This document shows positions 57,281 to 64,000 of a DNA stretch of 64,000 nt, one piece after another. Every line of letters starts with the position of its first letter. Within the stretch, counting starts at the first letter, position 1. The stretch lies in contig JAGTPG010000002.1 of NCBI GenBank assembly GCA_018195615.1, forward strand, positions 124,001 through 188,000, in the 5' to 3' direction. Origin of the DNA: Streptomyces tuirus (GTDB lineage Bacteria > Actinomycetota > Actinomycetes > Streptomycetales > Streptomycetaceae). The position numbers were made by a program, and so were the translations under genes. Under the pieces are notes generated by a model. It did no database searches and was not told where the DNA came from. It worked only from the letters and a program-made list of their open reading frames with translations.

Positions 57281-58225
57281 TCACCTCGCGGCGCGCAGCC
57301 GTCGTACGAGGTCGTCCGCGGCCCCGGGCCAGTCGGTGTGGTCGAAGGTGAACCCGGCGTCGAGCAGCCGGCCGGGGACGACACGGCGGCTCTTCAGCAG
57401 CAGCTCGGTGTCCGAGCGCAGGACGAAGGCGCCGGCCTCGGCCATCCATCGCGTCGCGGGCAGGCCCACGGGGACACCCCACGCGGTGCGCAGGGCGCGC
57501 ATGAAGGCGCGGTGCGGCAGGGGCCCGGGAGCGGCGAGGTTGACGGCGCCCGTGATGTCGTCCCGGGCGACGAGGAACTCGACCGCCCGGACGAAATCGT
57601 GGTCGTGGATCCACGACACGTACTGCGCGCCGCCGGCGACCGGGCCGCCGAGGCCGAGCCGGGCCAGGCGCAGCAGGACGTCGAGGACCCCGCCGGGGTC
57701 CGGGCTCATCACCATGGCGGCGCGCAGGGCCACCTTGCGGGTGTGCGGGGTGTCGGCCGTCTCCTGTGCGCGCTCCCAGGCCTTGGCGATGTCGACGCTG
57801 TAGGACCAGTAGCCGGGAGCGTCGGGTTCGGTTCCGCCGATCACGCCGGTGGCCTCGTCGTTGGGGGCGTCGAAGCGGTGGGCGTACACGGTGGCGGTGC
57901 TCATCTGGAGCCAGATCCGGGGTGGGCGGGCCGCCACCGCGATCGCCTCGCCCACCACTCGTGCGGAGTGGACCCGCGAGTCCATCATCTCCCGGAGGTT
58001 GGCCGGGGTGTAGCGGCAGTTCACGCTGCGACCGGCCAGGTTGACCACGATGTCGCTGCCGTCGATCTCCCCCGCCCAGTCCCCCATGGTGGCACCGTCC
58101 CAGTGCACTTCGCCCGGGTGCCGTGGACGTCTGCTGAGCACCACGACGTCATGCCCGCCCGCGTTGAACGCGCGCTTCAGCACGGTGCCGACCTGTCCGG
58201 TCCCGCCCGGTATCACGATCTTCAT
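57281..58225 (-). CDS. TIGR01777-type NAD(P)-binding epimerase
   Basis: 314 residues. N-terminal Rossmann IPGGTGQVGTVLKRAF, then DIVVNLAGRSVNCRYT, PPRIWLQMSTATVYAH and the C-terminal DUF1731-like end (LLKSRRVVPGRLLDAGFTF). Family role is unclear (atypical SDR). It converges with the lipoprotein gene. A TetR-type palindrome lies 40 bases upstream of its start. Confidence 0.85.
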   Translation of the reverse strand: MKIVIPGGTGQVGTVLKRAFNAGGHDVVVLSRRPRHPGEVHWDGATMGDWAGEIDGSDIVVNLAGRSVNCRYTPANLREMMDSRVHSARVVGEAIAVAARPPRIWLQMSTATVYAHRFDAPNDEATGVIGGTEPDAPGYWSYSVDIAKAWERAQETADTPHTRKVALRAAMVMSPDPGGVLDVLLRLARLGLGGPVAGGAQYVSWIHDHDFVRAVEFLVARDDITGAVNLAAPGPLPHRAFMRALRTAWGVPVGLPATRWMAEAGAFVLRSDTELLLKSRRVVPGRLLDAGFTFDHTDWPGAADDLVRRLRAAR

Positions 58226-58265
58226 GGAGCCCTCCCCTCGACGGCGGGACTCACCCTAACCCATA

Positions 58266-58281
58266 TTTGAACACGTTCAAA
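58266..58281. promoter_or_regulatory. TetR-type operator palindrome
   Basis: TTTGAAC-AC-GTTCAAA, perfect 7-bp arms, between the divergent epimerase and monooxygenase genes. No TetR gene is in the window, so the regulator would act in trans. Confidence 0.6.
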
Positions 58282-58352
58282 ACTGGAGCGTCCAAGACCT
58301 TCGGAGTGGGGGCTTAGCCTGCGCAGATGTGCCATCGGGCAAGATGGGGCCC

Positions 58353-58679
58353 ATGAGCGTAGTCAAGATCAACGTGCTGACCGTGCCCGCCGAGCAGCGG
58401 GAGACGCTGGAGAAGCGGTTCGCCTCCCGCGCGCACACCGTGGAGAGCTCCGACGGGTTCGAGTGGTTCGAGCTCCTCCGCCCGGTGGAGGGCACCGACA
58501 CCTACCTCGTCTACACCCGGTGGCGTGACGAGGAGTCGTTCAAGGCTTGGATGGAGGGGCCCATGAAGGCCGCGCACCAGGGCGGCGGTGAGGGAGGCGA
58601 GCGGCCCAGGCCCGCGGCGAGCGACTCGACCCTCTGGTCCTTCGAGGTCGTCCAGCAGGCGGGGCCGAAGGGCGCGTAG
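58353..58679 (+). CDS. Antibiotic-biosynthesis-monooxygenase-like (ABM) protein
   Basis: 108 residues of the dimeric ferredoxin-like ABM fold: SVVKINVLTVPAEQRETLEK, FEWFELLRPVEGTDTYLVYT and WRDEESFKAWMEG. The His/Asn pattern resembles heme-degrading or quinone-forming small monooxygenases, but the haem-binding residues cannot be assigned. ATG 58353 is preferred to the upstream codon at 58329. Confidence 0.8.
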   Translation: MSVVKINVLTVPAEQRETLEKRFASRAHTVESSDGFEWFELLRPVEGTDTYLVYTRWRDEESFKAWMEGPMKAAHQGGGEGGERPRPAASDSTLWSFEVVQQAGPKGA

Positions 58680-58695
58680 TCAGCGGCCGTGCGTC

Positions 58696-58738
58696 CACGA
58701 GGTCTCCCCTGCGTCAAACGCCCAGGGGAGACCTCGTG
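58696..58738. terminator. 15-bp bidirectional terminator
   Basis: Perfect inverted repeat 58696-58710 / 58724-58738 with a 13-base loop between convergent genes ending at 58679 and 58759. Confidence 0.85.
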
Positions 58739-58758
58739 CTCGGAGCCGGGCCCGGTGC

Positions 58759-60111
58759 TCAGGTGCGCCAGGAGCGTGAGGGTGCGGCGGTACGGCCGAC
58801 CGCGGCCGCCAGCTTGCGGAGCCGGCGCCAGTCCAGACGCGGTGGCGCCTCGGGGACTCCGGGGCGGTCCCGGGGCACCCGGACACGCAGCGCCCGGCGG
58901 GCGATGCGGCAGTGCACGGGTGCGGGCAGGGTGAGCGCCTCGCCGTCCAGGCCGACCTCCAGCTGCGATTCGTCGCCCTGGACGACGACATGCTGGGCGG
59001 TGAGCACCGTGAGCCCTTCCGGGCGCGGGGACAGCAGGAGTTCGGCCGCTTCCACGGCGCTGTCCACGCGGACGGCGAGCACGCCCAGCTTCCCGGAGTT
59101 GAGCCGCTCGCGCCGGCCGAAGCCGAACGGGTCGTCCATGCGGTACGGGTTGTTGCTCACCAGGACGGCCTGCGGGTCGGCGATGAGGGTGGCGTCGGCC
59201 CGGGCCGTCAGACGCGGTCCGGCCTGCCGGGTGAGCAGTTCGGGCAGCCGCTCCAGCGCCGCGCCCACCTTGTCGTCGCGATAGCCGGGGCTCTGGACGA
59301 CGGCCCCGTACACGCCGAACGACGCGTTGTTCACGAAGGGGTGATCGCCGGCGAACCCGAGATCCACGCGGAGTTCGACGCCGTCGGTGAGGGCGTCGAG
59401 GCAGGTGGACGGGTCGTCCCGGTCCAGGCCCAGGTCCATGGCGAAGTGGTTGCGGGTGCCGGCCGAGATGACGAGGAAGGGGAGGCCGTGTTCCGCCGCG
59501 ACGGCGGCGACCTGGGCCTGCGTGCCGTCGCCTCCCGCGACGCCCAGCAGGTCGGCTCCGTCGGCCACGGCGGCTCGGGCCAGATCGGTGACGTCCTGAT
59601 GCCGGTCCGGGTCGAGCAGGACGACTCGGGCACCCAGCGCCTCGGCCTTCTCCTTGAGGGAGAACTTCTCGACCTTGCCGCCGCCGGAGCGCGGGTTGAG
59701 CAGGAGGAAGGGGCGCTGCGGCGGTGGCGTGCGGTACTCCTTGACCCGGACCGGCCGCAGGCCCGTGCTGCGCAGCGCGTAGCGGCCGCTCCACACCGCG
59801 AGGCACCACAGCAGCAGGGACGCGAAGACGACCCAGAGCAGGTTGGCGGCCGCGAACAGGGTGATGACGCCGACGGGGCTGACGACGGCCAGCGTCGCCG
59901 CCGCCACGCGGGCCGGCCCACGGCGGGACAGGACCCACCAGAGTGCGGCCGCGGTCAGGGCCAGGCCCACGATGCCCGCCGCGAGCAGCAGCAGCCCTTT
60001 CAGACCGCCGGACACGAGGGGGAGCACCGCCGCCAGCGCGACCGCGGCCAGAGCTCCCCGGGCCGCCCATCTCTGCCGGCGGTGATACCGCTCGCTCATC
60101 GCCGATGCCAT
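58759..60111 (-). CDS. Diacylglycerol kinase-family lipid kinase, membrane-anchored
   Basis: 450 residues. Four N-terminal hydrophobic helices (ALAAVALAAVLPLVSGGLKG, LVSRR-proximal segment, VITLFAAANLLWVVFASLLL) precede the catalytic domain, with PFLLLNPRSGGGK and the nucleotide motif LLGVAGGDGTQAQVAA, then RNHFAMDLGLDRDDPSTCLD. It phosphorylates a lipid (diacylglycerol or a related compound) at the membrane. GGAGG before ATG 60111; upstream in-frame sequence to 60315 has no good start. The frame is intact. Confidence 0.87.
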   Translation of the reverse strand: MASAMSERYHRRQRWAARGALAAVALAAVLPLVSGGLKGLLLLAAGIVGLALTAAALWWVLSRRGPARVAAATLAVVSPVGVITLFAAANLLWVVFASLLLWCLAVWSGRYALRSTGLRPVRVKEYRTPPPQRPFLLLNPRSGGGKVEKFSLKEKAEALGARVVLLDPDRHQDVTDLARAAVADGADLLGVAGGDGTQAQVAAVAAEHGLPFLVISAGTRNHFAMDLGLDRDDPSTCLDALTDGVELRVDLGFAGDHPFVNNASFGVYGAVVQSPGYRDDKVGAALERLPELLTRQAGPRLTARADATLIADPQAVLVSNNPYRMDDPFGFGRRERLNSGKLGVLAVRVDSAVEAAELLLSPRPEGLTVLTAQHVVVQGDESQLEVGLDGEALTLPAPVHCRIARRALRVRVPRDRPGVPEAPPRLDWRRLRKLAAAVGRTAAPSRSWRT

Positions 60112-60363
60112 CTCGTCCTCCGCTCGAGGGCCGGGGCGGTCCCTCGACACCCCACCCGGCCCCGCACCATGGTGCCCGCCGACGGATCGGCTCGGCCACT
60201 GCCATCCCGGACGACTCCCCCACCGGCGGGCCCGTCGGACGTGAAGATCCTCCGGGGCGGAGCCACCGGTAGCGTACGCGTCCCTTCCAGCGCGCCCCCG
60301 GGCACCGGGGCACATCGGCGTTCACACCCACCGCCGCTTGCGACTGCGAGCAGGCTGTCCCTC

Positions 60364-60394
60364 TTGACCTCGTGAGTCTTATGACGAGACTCTA
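60364..60394 (+). promoter_or_regulatory. Promoter with GAGTCT/AGACTC palindrome
   Basis: GAGTCT (60374-60379) and AGACTC (60387-60392) flank seven bases. TTGACC at 60364-60369 could be the -35, so the palindrome would overlap the core promoter of the 60433 operon. Confidence 0.5.
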
Positions 60395-60432
60395 TCGCCA
60401 CAGTCCCTGTCGACGAGGAGGGCCGGCACACG

Positions 60433-60939
60433 ATGGAGTGGACGGGCGCGCGGTACGCGGACGGACCGACGGTCGAGGTGACGACGTGGGTCGCGGCCAC
60501 GCCGGGAAGGGTGTGGGCGCTGGTGTCGGACGTGACGCGGATGCCTGAGATGAGCGAGGAATTGCAGTCGGCGCAGTGGGCGGACGGGGCCGCGGCGCCG
60601 GCCGTAGGGGCCCGGTTCGTCGGGCGGAGCCGGCACGAGGCGTTCGGCGAGTGGGAGACGACCTGCACCGTCGTCGCGTGCGAGTCCGAGCGGGTGTTCT
60701 CCTGGGCGGTCGGTGATCCGGCCGAACCCAGTGCCGTCTGGCGTTTCGGGCTCGAACCCCGGAACGGCGGGACGGAGTTGTCCCAGTGGATGCGGATGGG
60801 GCCCGGCCGCTCCGGCCTCTCCTTCGCGATCGACGCCATGCCGGAGAAGGAGCAGAAGATCGTGTTCGTGAGGATGCGGGAGTTCGAGCGCGGCATGACC
60901 GCCACGCTGGAGCACATCCGGCAGCGGGCGGAGGCGTGA
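60433..60939 (+). CDS. SRPBCC-family protein
   Basis: 168 residues: PTVEVTTWVAATPGRVWALV, SDVTRMPEMSEELQSAQW, GRSRHEAFGEWETTCTVVAC and a C-terminal MREFERGMTATLEHIRQRAE. A lipid-binding START-like pocket. GAGGAGGG precedes ATG 60433. Its stop overlaps the start of the LLM gene (TGATG), so the pair is translationally coupled and may act on one hydrophobic substrate. Confidence 0.82.
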   Translation: MEWTGARYADGPTVEVTTWVAATPGRVWALVSDVTRMPEMSEELQSAQWADGAAAPAVGARFVGRSRHEAFGEWETTCTVVACESERVFSWAVGDPAEPSAVWRFGLEPRNGGTELSQWMRMGPGRSGLSFAIDAMPEKEQKIVFVRMREFERGMTATLEHIRQRAEA

Positions 60940-61997
60940 TGCGGACGTCGACGACCGTCGAGGCGTCGGCCCTCGGCTCCTGGTCCCGGCAGGCCGACTT
61001 CGTCGTCGAGGCCGAGAAACTGGGGCTCGACATCTGCTGGGTGGCCGAGGCGTGGGGGTCGGACGCCCCCTCCACCCTCGGCTACTACGCGGCCCGTACG
61101 GAACGGATGCTCCTCGGCTCTGCGGTCATGCAGGTCGGGACGCGCACCCCGGTGGCCCTCGCCCAGGCGGCGATCACCCTGTCCAACCTGTCCGGCGGAC
61201 GTTTCCTGCTGGGGCTGGGCCCGTCCGGACCGCAGGTGATGGAGGGCCTGCACGGGGTTGCGTTCGCCCGGCCCTTGGCGCGCGTGCGCGAGACGGTGGA
61301 GATCGTGCGGCAGGTGCTCGCGGGCGGCAAGATCTCCTACTCGGGCTCGGAGTTCAGGATTCCGCTGCCCGGTGGTGAGACGGTGCCGATGCGCCTGTCC
61401 CTGCGGGCGGAGCACGCCGTTCCGCTCTACCTGGCCGCGCTGTCGCCCGCCATGCTGCGGCTGACCGGCGAGGTCGCGGACGGCTGGCTCGGCACCAGCT
61501 TCGTCCCGGAGGGGGCGGCGGAGGCGTACTTCGCGCCGCTGGACGAGGGGCTGGTCGCGGCCGGCCGTGACCGCTCCGCATTCGACGTGTGCCAGGGCGC
61601 CGAGGTCGCCTTCGCCCGGGACGAGGAGGCGCTGGGCGCGATGATCGCGAGCCGGAAGAAGGAGCTCGCCTTCAGTCTCGGTGGGATGGGTTCCGCGTCG
61701 ACCAACTTCTACAACCGGGCCTACAGCCGTCAGGGATGGGCCGAGGTCGCGGCGGAGGTGCGGGAACGCTGGCAGGCGGGCGACCGGGACGGCGCGGCCG
61801 GTCTCGTCACCGACGAGATGGTGCTGGCCACCACGCTCATCGGCACGGAGGAGATGGTGCGGCGGCGGCTGCGCGTCTGGCGGGACGCCGGTGTGGACAC
61901 GGTCCGTCTCTATCCTGCCGGGGAGACTCTCGACGAGCGGCTCAACACCCTCGGCAGGGCGATCGAGTTGGTTCGTGAGACCGGTGCCGGGGGGTGA
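60939..61997 (+). CDS. LLM-class F420-dependent oxidoreductase
   Basis: 352 residues: DICWVAEAWGSDAPSTLGYY, GSAVMQVGTRTPVALAQAAI, GGRFLLGLGPSGPQVMEGLH and GEVADGWLGTSFVPEGAAEA are typical of mycobacterial/streptomycete F420-type LLM enzymes. Start overlaps the SRPBCC stop. Substrate unknown. Confidence 0.84.
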   Translation: MRTSTTVEASALGSWSRQADFVVEAEKLGLDICWVAEAWGSDAPSTLGYYAARTERMLLGSAVMQVGTRTPVALAQAAITLSNLSGGRFLLGLGPSGPQVMEGLHGVAFARPLARVRETVEIVRQVLAGGKISYSGSEFRIPLPGGETVPMRLSLRAEHAVPLYLAALSPAMLRLTGEVADGWLGTSFVPEGAAEAYFAPLDEGLVAAGRDRSAFDVCQGAEVAFARDEEALGAMIASRKKELAFSLGGMGSASTNFYNRAYSRQGWAEVAAEVRERWQAGDRDGAAGLVTDEMVLATTLIGTEEMVRRRLRVWRDAGVDTVRLYPAGETLDERLNTLGRAIELVRETGAGG

Positions 61998-62082
61998 ACC
62001 GCGCATGTCCGCCGTGGTTGCGCAGGCCGGCCTGTAGGCTCCCGTGCTGATCATCGGCTGACGCGAACAACAGGGGGGCTCC

Positions 62083-62781
62083 GTGCGGGCCATGGGTACC
62101 GTGACGACGACCGCAGTCACATGCCTGCTGGTGGGCGCCGCCCTGGCGGGGTGCGGCGCCGGCGGCAACGGCGAGGAGAAGTCCGCCGGCGACATCCTCG
62201 ACGAGGCCAACGCGACGATGCGGAAACTGCGGTCGGTCACCGTCGAGATCAGCAACCGTACGCCCGACGGCAGCGTCACCAACCGTCTCGTGACCGACCT
62301 CGACAGCCGGTGCAGGTCGAAGACCACGTGGGCCGGAGGCAGCGCCCTGGAACAGATCCGCCTGGGTGGCACCGACTACGTCCGGCCGAACCGGGCCTAC
62401 CTGCAGAAGTGGAAGAAGGACCCGGGTGTCGCCGGCGAGCAGAAGCTGTGGGTGAAGACGCCGGTGGACCCGGCCGGCACGGGAGGCGACGACCTCGCCT
62501 CCTGCGAACGGCCCTTCGACTCGTTCGGCACCGCGAAGAAGGGCGGCGCCAGCCGCGTCGGGGACACCGAGGCCCTCGAGGTGATCGTGACCGACAAGGC
62601 GGACAAGGAGGGGACCTACACCTTCTACGTGGCCGCCGAGGGAAAGCCGTACCTGCTCAAGACGGTCTACAAGAGCGCCGCGCAGCAGACCACCACCTCG
62701 TTCAGCGGCTTCGACGCACCGCTCGACATCCAGGCGCCGAAGCCGGCGGAGGTGCTGAGCGTGCCGGGCGGCAGCCGCTGA
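62083..62781 (+). CDS. LppX/LprG-like lipoprotein
   Basis: 232 residues. Lipobox ALAGC (Cys about residue 24). The mature part is of the LprG/LppX kind (TMRKLRSVTVEISNRTPDGS, GTDYVRPNRAYLQKWKKDPG, AAEGKPYLLKTVYKSAAQQT). Start GTG 62083 or ATG 62092. A second such lipoprotein in the window (56402) shares the fold but little sequence. Confidence 0.78.
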   Translation: MRAMGTVTTTAVTCLLVGAALAGCGAGGNGEEKSAGDILDEANATMRKLRSVTVEISNRTPDGSVTNRLVTDLDSRCRSKTTWAGGSALEQIRLGGTDYVRPNRAYLQKWKKDPGVAGEQKLWVKTPVDPAGTGGDDLASCERPFDSFGTAKKGGASRVGDTEALEVIVTDKADKEGTYTFYVAAEGKPYLLKTVYKSAAQQTTTSFSGFDAPLDIQAPKPAEVLSVPGGSR

Positions 62782-62991
62782 TCCGGCGTCGCCGAGGGCA
62801 GGGCTTTCTGTGGGTTTTCGGCAGGAACCGGCCCAGCGGGGCGAATCGGCCCACGAGGGCTTGACGGGGCGGAATGTGCTCGGCCTACTGGAAGGCGCAG
62901 CCGGCCGTGTCGGGGGGCCCGGCCCGGTGCCGGCCCCTTGGTGGGCTGAATCACTCCGTCCTCCCCCGCCGAGACGCAGGTCAGGGGTCCC
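62782..62991. other. Intergenic, no gene seen
   Basis: About 210 bases with GC-rich partial inverted repeats around 62915-62942 that may form a terminator; no reading frame with coding character. Confidence 0.4.
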
Positions 62992-63384
62992 ATGGTGCGG
63001 CGACGATGGGCAGCGGTGGTCAGCCTGCTGGCCTGCCTGCTGTTGCTGCCTCTCGTCGTGCCGGCGCTCGGGTACGGCGGGCCTGCGGCCGAGGTCGCGG
63101 TCACGGCGGCCGTCGATGTGGCTGTGGTGCAGACTGCCGCGGCTTCGGGCACCGAGGCGCAAGGGGCCGGAGAGCCCTGTCCGTGCGAGAACGAGCCGTC
63201 GGTTCGGCAACCGGGGGCACGGACGCCGAGGGCCGCGGGAGCGGCCGGGGCGAGCTCCGTGGTGACTGCCGCGCCCGGGGTGGACCGGGGCGGCACGGGC
63301 ATCCGCGAGGCGGGAACGGGCCGGCGAACGGGAGCGGTCGCGTCCGCACCGGACGCCGTGGAGCTGCAGACGTTCCGCTGCTGA
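62992..63384 (+). CDS. Small secreted or membrane-tethered protein, unknown
   Basis: 130 residues: an N-terminal hydrophobic segment (WAAVVSLLACLLLLPLVVPA) after MVRRR fits a signal peptide or anchor. The rest is Ala/Gly/Arg-rich and apparently disordered, with CPCENEP and a C-terminal Cys. No family recognised. Confidence 0.45.
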   Translation: MVRRRWAAVVSLLACLLLLPLVVPALGYGGPAAEVAVTAAVDVAVVQTAAASGTEAQGAGEPCPCENEPSVRQPGARTPRAAGAAGASSVVTAAPGVDRGGTGIREAGTGRRTGAVASAPDAVELQTFRC

Positions 63385-63498
63385 GTGACGGCAGTACCGA
63401 CAGGGGCCTGCGCCGTGCGGCCCGAGTACTGACCGGTGCCGGTACGCGGTGATGTGCGGGCCTTCGTGTGTCCCATGCCGATGACACAGGAGGCAGAG

Positions 63499-64000
63499 TT
63501 GCCTGGAAAGCGCGTTCTCGTTCTGAGGCCTGACGAACTGAGCCCGAACGACCGGAAGATGTGGCGGGAGATACGGACGGAGTCCGGAGCCCCGGCGAAT
63601 CCCTTTCTCGACCCGGAGTTCACCGCGGCGGTGGGTCGGGTCAGGCCGGGGGCCAGAGTGGCGGTGTTGCAGGACGACGGCTCCCCGGTCGGGTTCTTCC
63701 CCTTCGAGAGGGGCCCGTTGGGACAGGGCCGGGCCATCGGCCTCGGGGTGTCCGACAGTCAGGGGGCGGTGTTACGCCCCGGGATCCGGCTCGACGCCCG
63801 CCGGTTGCTGCGGTCCTGCGGGCTGTCGTCCTGGGAGTTCGACAACCTCGAAGCCGGACAGGGGGTGTTCGTACCGCACGCGGCCGAGGAGCTCGCCTCC
63901 CCGGTCGTCGACCTCGGTGAGGGGTTCGAGCGGTACACGGAGCGGCTGCGGGCGAAGTCGGGGAGCTTCCTCAGACAGACCCGGGCCAAGGAGCGCAAGC
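63499..64000 (+). CDS. CelD/BcsL-like acyltransferase (GNAT_6), 5' part
   Basis: Partial gene leaving the window. TTG 63499 lies five bases after a perfect AGGAGG (63488-63493); the upstream in-frame ATGs at 63475 and 63481 are less well placed. The product begins LPGKRVLVLRPDELSPNDRK and continues with TESGAPANPFLDPEFTAAVG and ERYTERLRAKSGSFLRQTRA, which match the N-terminal half of the cellulose-biosynthesis-type (CelD) acyltransferases. Confidence 0.72.
   Translation, partial: MPGKRVLVLRPDELSPNDRKMWREIRTESGAPANPFLDPEFTAAVGRVRPGARVAVLQDDGSPVGFFPFERGPLGQGRAIGLGVSDSQGAVLRPGIRLDARRLLRSCGLSSWEFDNLEAGQGVFVPHAAEELASPVVDLGEGFERYTERLRAKSGSFLRQTRAKERK

Overview
The window is very GC-rich, densely packed chromosomal DNA with GTG/TTG starts, GGAGG-type ribosome sites, Tat and lipobox signal peptides, sugar ABC importers lacking their own ATPase, a SpoIIE/PAS/GAF regulator and an XRE-nSTAND1-WD40 protein. 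This is characteristic of a Streptomyces-like soil actinomycete (inference from gene content). I saw no tRNA, rRNA, CRISPR, insertion sequence or phage gene.

Layout. (1) 1-3180: 3' part of a GH42 beta-galactosidase gene, a secreted GH93/sialidase-like beta-propeller enzyme with a ricin-type lectin end, and a fossil of a subtilase gene. (2) 3313-8636: a very large XRE-nSTAND1-WD40 protein and a PdaC-like polysaccharide deacetylase lipoprotein. (3) 8736-17937: a galactan-utilisation locus (SDR, GH35 beta-galactosidase, sugar ABC importer, secreted GH53 endo-galactanase, GntR/FCD regulator). It is tied together by four near-identical ATTCATAATTAAT-type sites; an inverted duplication creates the divergent promoter pair in its middle. 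(4) 18103-26302: a divergent catabolic locus. A six-gene minus operon encodes two AA_synth-family paralogues, an alpha/beta hydrolase, an aldehyde dehydrogenase, a tautomerase and an LLM flavin monooxygenase; the plus side encodes a BCCT transporter, a SnoaL-like protein, a flavin reductase and a GntR regulator. It looks like an uncharacterised degradation pathway, perhaps for an N-heterocyclic betaine. (5) 26314-30681: a secreted aerolysin-like protein, a SpoIIE phosphatase and a GNAT enzyme. (6) 30712-43502: a locus with the layout of the Bifidobacterium longum beta-L-arabinooligosaccharide (hypBA) locus: LacI regulator, binding protein, two permeases, GH127, a giant GH121-like enzyme and a Tat-exported second GH127. 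(7) 43511-64000: housekeeping and assorted genes, including a macrolide-type glycosyltransferase, HEAT protein, DoxX, an ArsR-like regulator, EF-hand, LLM oxidoreductases, NADAR, S1 protease, phosphoglucomutase, LppX/LprG-like lipoproteins, a lipid-kinase-like protein and a CelD-like acyltransferase cut by the window end.

A caution for every reader: about forty reading-frame breaks occur in roughly 24 otherwise well-conserved genes. Every one I could resolve is a single missing base, usually in a run of C or G. This strongly suggests indel errors in the assembly rather than mass pseudogenisation. I give such genes as single CDS spans with the breaks noted.
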